Positions 60,480-64,000 of a DNA stretch of 64,000 nt are shown here, in pieces. This stretch comes from JANNBN01 sp963763885. GTDB taxonomy: Bacteria; Actinomycetota; Acidimicrobiia; Acidimicrobiales; JANYDT01. Under the pieces are notes generated by a model. That model saw nothing but the letters and a program-made list of their open reading frames with translations. It was not told where the DNA came from and made no database searches. The stretch spans positions 868,001 to 932,000 of the forward strand of contig CAVXQD010000007.1 in assembly GCA_963763885.1 (NCBI GenBank), read 5' to 3'. The translations under genes and the position numbers were made by a program. The first letter of the stretch is position 1. The number at the start of each line of letters is the position of its first letter.

Positions 60480-61996
60480 AGCTCGGTCAACGCCTTCGCG
60501 CAGCAAACGAGCCCGAAGCTGGGGCCGCACCGGCACCAGCACCTGTTGCCGCCGCGCCACAAGCACCAGCGCCAGCCCACGCCCCTGCTCCCGGAGCGTC
60601 GGCACCTGTGCCAGTTCCTGCACCAGCTCCAGCACCGGCTGCTCACCCAGCTCCCCCAACGTTCGCTCACAGCGCGCCGCCGGCGAAGGACGAGCCAAGC
60701 TTCGATCCGCTGTTGCAGGTCAAAGAGCGCATCCACGAGCAGCTCATCGCCCGCCTCGGTGTGAAGTTGTTCGACCAGAACCAGAGCGACGCACAGTTGC
60801 GCGCCACCGTGGTGGAGCTCATCACCCAGTTGATCCAAGCGGAAGGCATCCCGCTCAACGGTGACGAGAAGCATCAGTTGGTCAGCGACCTGTCAGACAA
60901 CGTGCTGGGCCACGGCCCGATCGACCGTTTCCTGAAAGACCCCGCCGTCTCAGAAATCATGGTGCAGGGCACCACGCCGATCTTCGTTGAACGTAGCGGC
61001 AAGATCATTCGCACCAAGGACCGCTTCTATTCGAACGACCAGCTGCGTCGTGTGATCGAGCGCATCGTGTCCAACGTCGGTCGTCGTATCGACGAATCGT
61101 CGCCAATGGTTGACGCCCGTCTTGCCGACGGTTCACGTGTGAACGCCGTGATTCCTCCGCTCGCCGTTGACGGCCCATCGCTCACCATTCGTAAGTTCAG
61201 CCGTGACCCACTGCAGGTTCATCACCTCATCGAAAAGGGTTCGCTCACACCCGAAGGCGCACAGCTGCTTGCAGCCTGCGTGGCCGGCGCACTGAACATC
61301 ATCGTGTCGGGCGGAACCGGCACCGGAAAGACGACGATGCTCAACATCCTCTCGTCGTTCATTCCTCCGGACGAGCGGATTGTCACCATCGAAGACGCAG
61401 TGGAGCTTCAGCTTCGCCAGCCACACATCGTGCGTTTGGAGACTCGTCCACCAAACATCGAAGGCAAGGGCGCCGTCACCATTCGCGACCTTGTGAAGAA
61501 CTCACTTCGTATGCGCCCAGACCGAGTGGTCATTGGCGAATGTCGTGGTGGCGAGGCACTGGACATGCTCCAGGCCATGAACACCGGCCACGATGGTTCA
61601 CTGACCACGCTGCACGCCAACACTCCCCGAGACGCACTGTCCCGTTTAGAGACGCTGGTGCTGATGGCAGGTTACGAACTTCCAACGCTCGCCATCCGCC
61701 AGCAGATCGCCAGCGCTGTCGATCTCATCGTGCAGATTGCCCGTTTCCGAGACGGTTCACGTCGTGTTGTTGCCATCACCGAAGTTGAAGGCATGGAAGG
61801 CAACACCATCACGTTGTCGGACATCTTCGCCTTCGACTACGGCGCAGGCGTCGACGCCAACGGACGCCATCAAGGCATCATCAAACCAACCGGAATTCGC
61901 CCCAAGTTCAGCGAGAAGTTGCTCGATCACGGCATCTCGCTGCCATCGGGAATGTTCGGCGCAGTCGACCTCTCCTCCTTCGGACGAAAGGGCTGA
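60476..61996 (+). CDS. cpaF: CpaF/TadA secretion ATPase
   Basis: 506 residues from GTG 60476. Pro/Ala-rich linker at about 14-75, then a type II/IV secretion ATPase: SEIMVQGTTPIFVE, Walker A GGTGTGKTTML (near 280), Asp box and Walker B RPDRVVIGECRGGEALDML, His box TLHANTPRDALSRLE. Powers Flp pilus assembly. Confidence 0.96.
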   Translation: MKLGQRLRAANEPEAGAAPAPAPVAAAPQAPAPAHAPAPGASAPVPVPAPAPAPAAHPAPPTFAHSAPPAKDEPSFDPLLQVKERIHEQLIARLGVKLFDQNQSDAQLRATVVELITQLIQAEGIPLNGDEKHQLVSDLSDNVLGHGPIDRFLKDPAVSEIMVQGTTPIFVERSGKIIRTKDRFYSNDQLRRVIERIVSNVGRRIDESSPMVDARLADGSRVNAVIPPLAVDGPSLTIRKFSRDPLQVHHLIEKGSLTPEGAQLLAACVAGALNIIVSGGTGTGKTTMLNILSSFIPPDERIVTIEDAVELQLRQPHIVRLETRPPNIEGKGAVTIRDLVKNSLRMRPDRVVIGECRGGEALDMLQAMNTGHDGSLTTLHANTPRDALSRLETLVLMAGYELPTLAIRQQIASAVDLIVQIARFRDGSRRVVAITEVEGMEGNTITLSDIFAFDYGAGVDANGRHQGIIKPTGIRPKFSEKLLDHGISLPSGMFGAVDLSSFGRKG

Positions 61997-62003
61997 GATC
62001 CAC

Positions 62004-63734
62004 ATGACCCGCTTCCACAGAATTCGACGAACGGCTTGCGGCCTTCTCGGTGTATCGGCTGCGTTGGCCGTTGTCATCGCCGGGCCCGGTGCATCCGCCG
62101 CGCTTGCCGTTGCCGAACCGGCTGCGGTCACCACCGTGTCCGAACCTGCTCCTCCTTCTGCTCCGACCAGCGCAGCCAAGGCTGCCGCTGCCGGACATGT
62201 GGTCATCGCGATCGATACGGCACCGCGGTTCTCCAACCAGCGTTTCGAGTCATCGAAGACAGCTGCCCGTTCGATCATCAACGCACTTCCTGATGCGCAG
62301 TTCTCCATCATCTCCTTTGGTGGCCAGGCAACGATGGTTTACCCACCCGGTCCGGGCAAGGGATCCATCGCAGCGCTTGACTCGCTCTCGCAGAACTCGG
62401 GCGAGCTCGACGCCACCACTGCCCAATCGCAGATGACCCAGGGCCTTGCGCTCGGCGTCGACACGATGCAGGGTGCCACTGGACAGCGCGCAATCGTCCT
62501 GATCACCGACGGCACCAACAACGGAAGCGCGGTGTCGCTCGAGAGCTCGCGTCAGAGTGCGTTGAAGAGCGGCATCCGAATCTCCGTTGTTGACACACGC
62601 GAAGAAGGCGACACAGAGCCGACCAAGCAGGCGCTGCTGAGCGAACTGCAAGGCGTGAAGGGCATTGTTGTTCCACTGGACAAGCCCGAAAGGTTGTCCG
62701 AGCTGACCACCACGTTGTTGGCATCCGACGCCCCCAGTGAATTGGCACTCCGCAGCGACGGTCCGGGGCTTTCGACTGGTCTGTTGTCCAGCAACCTCAC
62801 GCTTCTCTTGGGTGCGTTGCTGATGGGTGGCGCAATCTTCTTCGGAGCAATGCAGCTGCTCGGTCCACGAGAGATGAAAGTCAACCTGACTGGCATACCG
62901 GAGATCAAGGTTGCAGCCAAAGACGTGAAGACGCCGATGGCCGGTCTTGCGACCAAGCTCACCGAGTTGGCAGACAAGAAGCTGGAAGACTCCGGCCGCA
63001 ACCGCGGCATGCAGTCATGGTTGGAACGTGCTTCGATCAACCTTCGTTCCGGCGAATTCGTGATCGTGGTCATTGTCTCCACACTGGCGCTGACCGTGTT
63101 CATGTGGCAGTGGAAGAGCCTCACCTGGGGTCTGCTGATGCTCGTCGTCGGTCCCTTCGGTGCTCGTTTCTACGTCAACCGAAAAGCCAAGAAACGCTCC
63201 AAGCGATTCGCAGATCAGCTCAGCGACACGCTGCAGCTCATCAGCTCGTCCATGCGTGCCGGCCAGGGCTTCATGCAGGCGCTCGACGCCGTGGCACGTG
63301 AGTCTGAGGCACCAACCGCTGAAGAGTTCCAACGCGTTGTCGTTGAGGCTCGCCTCGGTCGTGACCTGGTGGATTCCATGAAAGCCCTCGCAGAGCGGAT
63401 TCGTTGCGAGGACCTCGAGTGGGTCATCCCAGCCGTGGAAATCAACCGTGAGGTTGGTGGCGACCTCGCCGAAGTTCTCGAACAGGTTGGTTCCACCATT
63501 CGTGACCGCGCTGACCTTCGTCGTCAGGTGAAGACGCTCTCCGCAGAAGGCCGCTTGTCTGCAGTCGTGCTGATCGGTCTTCCGCTGTGTATCGGAGGGT
63601 TCATCAAGATGTCCAACCCGACATACATGCAACCGCTGTTCGAAGGAACCGGCCTCTTCCTGCTCGGCGGCGCCGCGCTGATGATGCTCGTTGGCAGCAT
63701 CTGGCTCTTCAACATCTGCAAGATCGAGTTCTAG
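62004..63734 (+). CDS. tadB: TadB fused to an N-terminal VWA domain
   Basis: 576 residues. Signal-anchor (about 9-37); VWA-like domain 64-240 (VVIAIDTAPRFSNQ with D71, FSIISFGGQ, AIVLITDGTN) whose MIDAS is degenerate (DTA where DxSxS is expected); membrane helix 262-286; then TadB with helices near 352-390, T2SSF domain 400-515 (SMRAGQGFMQAL, PAVEINREVGGDLAE) and two C-terminal helices. The inner-membrane platform of the pilus; the extracytoplasmic VWA domain may contact pilin or ligand. Confidence 0.92.
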   Translation: MTRFHRIRRTACGLLGVSAALAVVIAGPGASAALAVAEPAAVTTVSEPAPPSAPTSAAKAAAAGHVVIAIDTAPRFSNQRFESSKTAARSIINALPDAQFSIISFGGQATMVYPPGPGKGSIAALDSLSQNSGELDATTAQSQMTQGLALGVDTMQGATGQRAIVLITDGTNNGSAVSLESSRQSALKSGIRISVVDTREEGDTEPTKQALLSELQGVKGIVVPLDKPERLSELTTTLLASDAPSELALRSDGPGLSTGLLSSNLTLLLGALLMGGAIFFGAMQLLGPREMKVNLTGIPEIKVAAKDVKTPMAGLATKLTELADKKLEDSGRNRGMQSWLERASINLRSGEFVIVVIVSTLALTVFMWQWKSLTWGLLMLVVGPFGARFYVNRKAKKRSKRFADQLSDTLQLISSSMRAGQGFMQALDAVARESEAPTAEEFQRVVVEARLGRDLVDSMKALAERIRCEDLEWVIPAVEINREVGGDLAEVLEQVGSTIRDRADLRRQVKTLSAEGRLSAVVLIGLPLCIGGFIKMSNPTYMQPLFEGTGLFLLGGAALMMLVGSIWLFNICKIEF

Positions 63735-63742
63735 GAACGCAC

Positions 63743-64000
63743 ATGCAACTCATGCTCATTCTCGGTGTCGTTCTTGTTCCGGTAGCCGGAGGCATCGCCT
63801 TCGTCAGCCTGAAGGGGAACAAACCGGCGGTAACCACCGACGATCTCGTTGGTAGTGCTGGCCGCCCGACGGATCTCCGCGACGCCGTCCTGCAGCAATC
63901 GACGCTGGAACGCGCCATCAAGCCAGCAGTGGAACGAATCGTTGCGCTTGTCCGCAAGCTGACGCCGATGGGCTGGAGTGACACCATTCAGCAGCGGCTG
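63743..64000 (+). CDS. tadC: TadC-like pilus assembly protein (partial)
   Basis: First 86 codons from ATG 63743, 8 bases after tadB; runs off the window. N-terminal membrane helix (LMLILGVVLVPVAGGIAFVSL) and TLERAIKPAVERIVALVRKL as in TadC proteins. Assigned mainly from position after tadB. Confidence 0.8.
   Translation, partial: MQLMLILGVVLVPVAGGIAFVSLKGNKPAVTTDDLVGSAGRPTDLRDAVLQQSTLERAIKPAVERIVALVRKLTPMGWSDTIQQRL

Overview
The window is GC-rich, densely coded actinobacterial DNA. Three things point to this: the gene order argS-lysA-hom-thrC-rho (the order known from Mycobacterium and relatives), an MSMEG_4193-type phosphatase / DUF3090 / SCO1664-type trio, and an FrhB-like (F420-type) iron-sulfur protein. 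A place within or near the Acidimicrobiia is my inference only; no rRNA gene is present to test it.

Layout. 1-23.7 kb, mostly minus strand: the amino-acid/rho backbone argS, lysA, hom, thrC and rho (cut by the window edge), broken apart by accessory genes. Between hom and thrC lies an insertion-sequence island (9.67-16.1 kb) holding an IS3-type element, an IS21-type element, a tandem pair of ISL3 elements (one truncated) and an IS3 scrap, all piled into a LamG-domain secreted-protein gene. Two VapBC-like toxin-antitoxin pairs, an AAA_14/DUF4143 ATPase and secreted proteins of unknown function fill the other gaps. 23.8-31.3 kb: tRNA-Arg(CCG), a divergent histidinol dehydrogenase, an acyl-CoA dehydrogenase, an AbiEi/DUF559-like protein, a truncated Fpg/Nei glycosylase, an FrhB-like protein and an HTH regulator. 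31.4-38.4 kb: a structured leader before an OmpR-type two-component system, an HtrA protease, a family-5 uracil-DNA glycosylase, then the phosphatase (frameshifted)/DUF3090/SCO1664-kinase cluster. 38.4-39.5 kb is a repeat-rich gap with a dead HNH endonuclease gene. 39.5-51.9 kb: ilvD, a rhomboid protease, an HD-GYP protein with a very long Ser/Thr tail, an MttB-family methyltransferase, a decayed Rieske lipoprotein, a transporter, and a purine-salvage pair (amidohydrolase, purine nucleoside phosphorylase). 51.9-52.7 kb is a second repeat-rich gap. 52.7-64 kb: gatCAB, an SCP2 protein, and a Flp/Tad pilus locus (LuxR-type regulator, flp, cpaB, cpaE, cpaF, a VWA-TadB fusion, tadC cut by the window end).

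The most unusual material is non-coding. Several families of intergenic palindromic repeats recur in the window. One family (three copies at 18.2, 28.8 and 52.0 kb) has two nested stems whose arms change together between copies, so the fold is conserved rather than the sequence. Other candidate regulatory structures are a leader with two mutually exclusive hairpins before the two-component system, a C-rich rut-like stretch plus hairpin before rho, and three 23-bp-spaced repeats before the DUF4143 ATPase. Many genes carry decay marks (frameshifts, truncations, IS hits), so the accessory regions are in active turnover.
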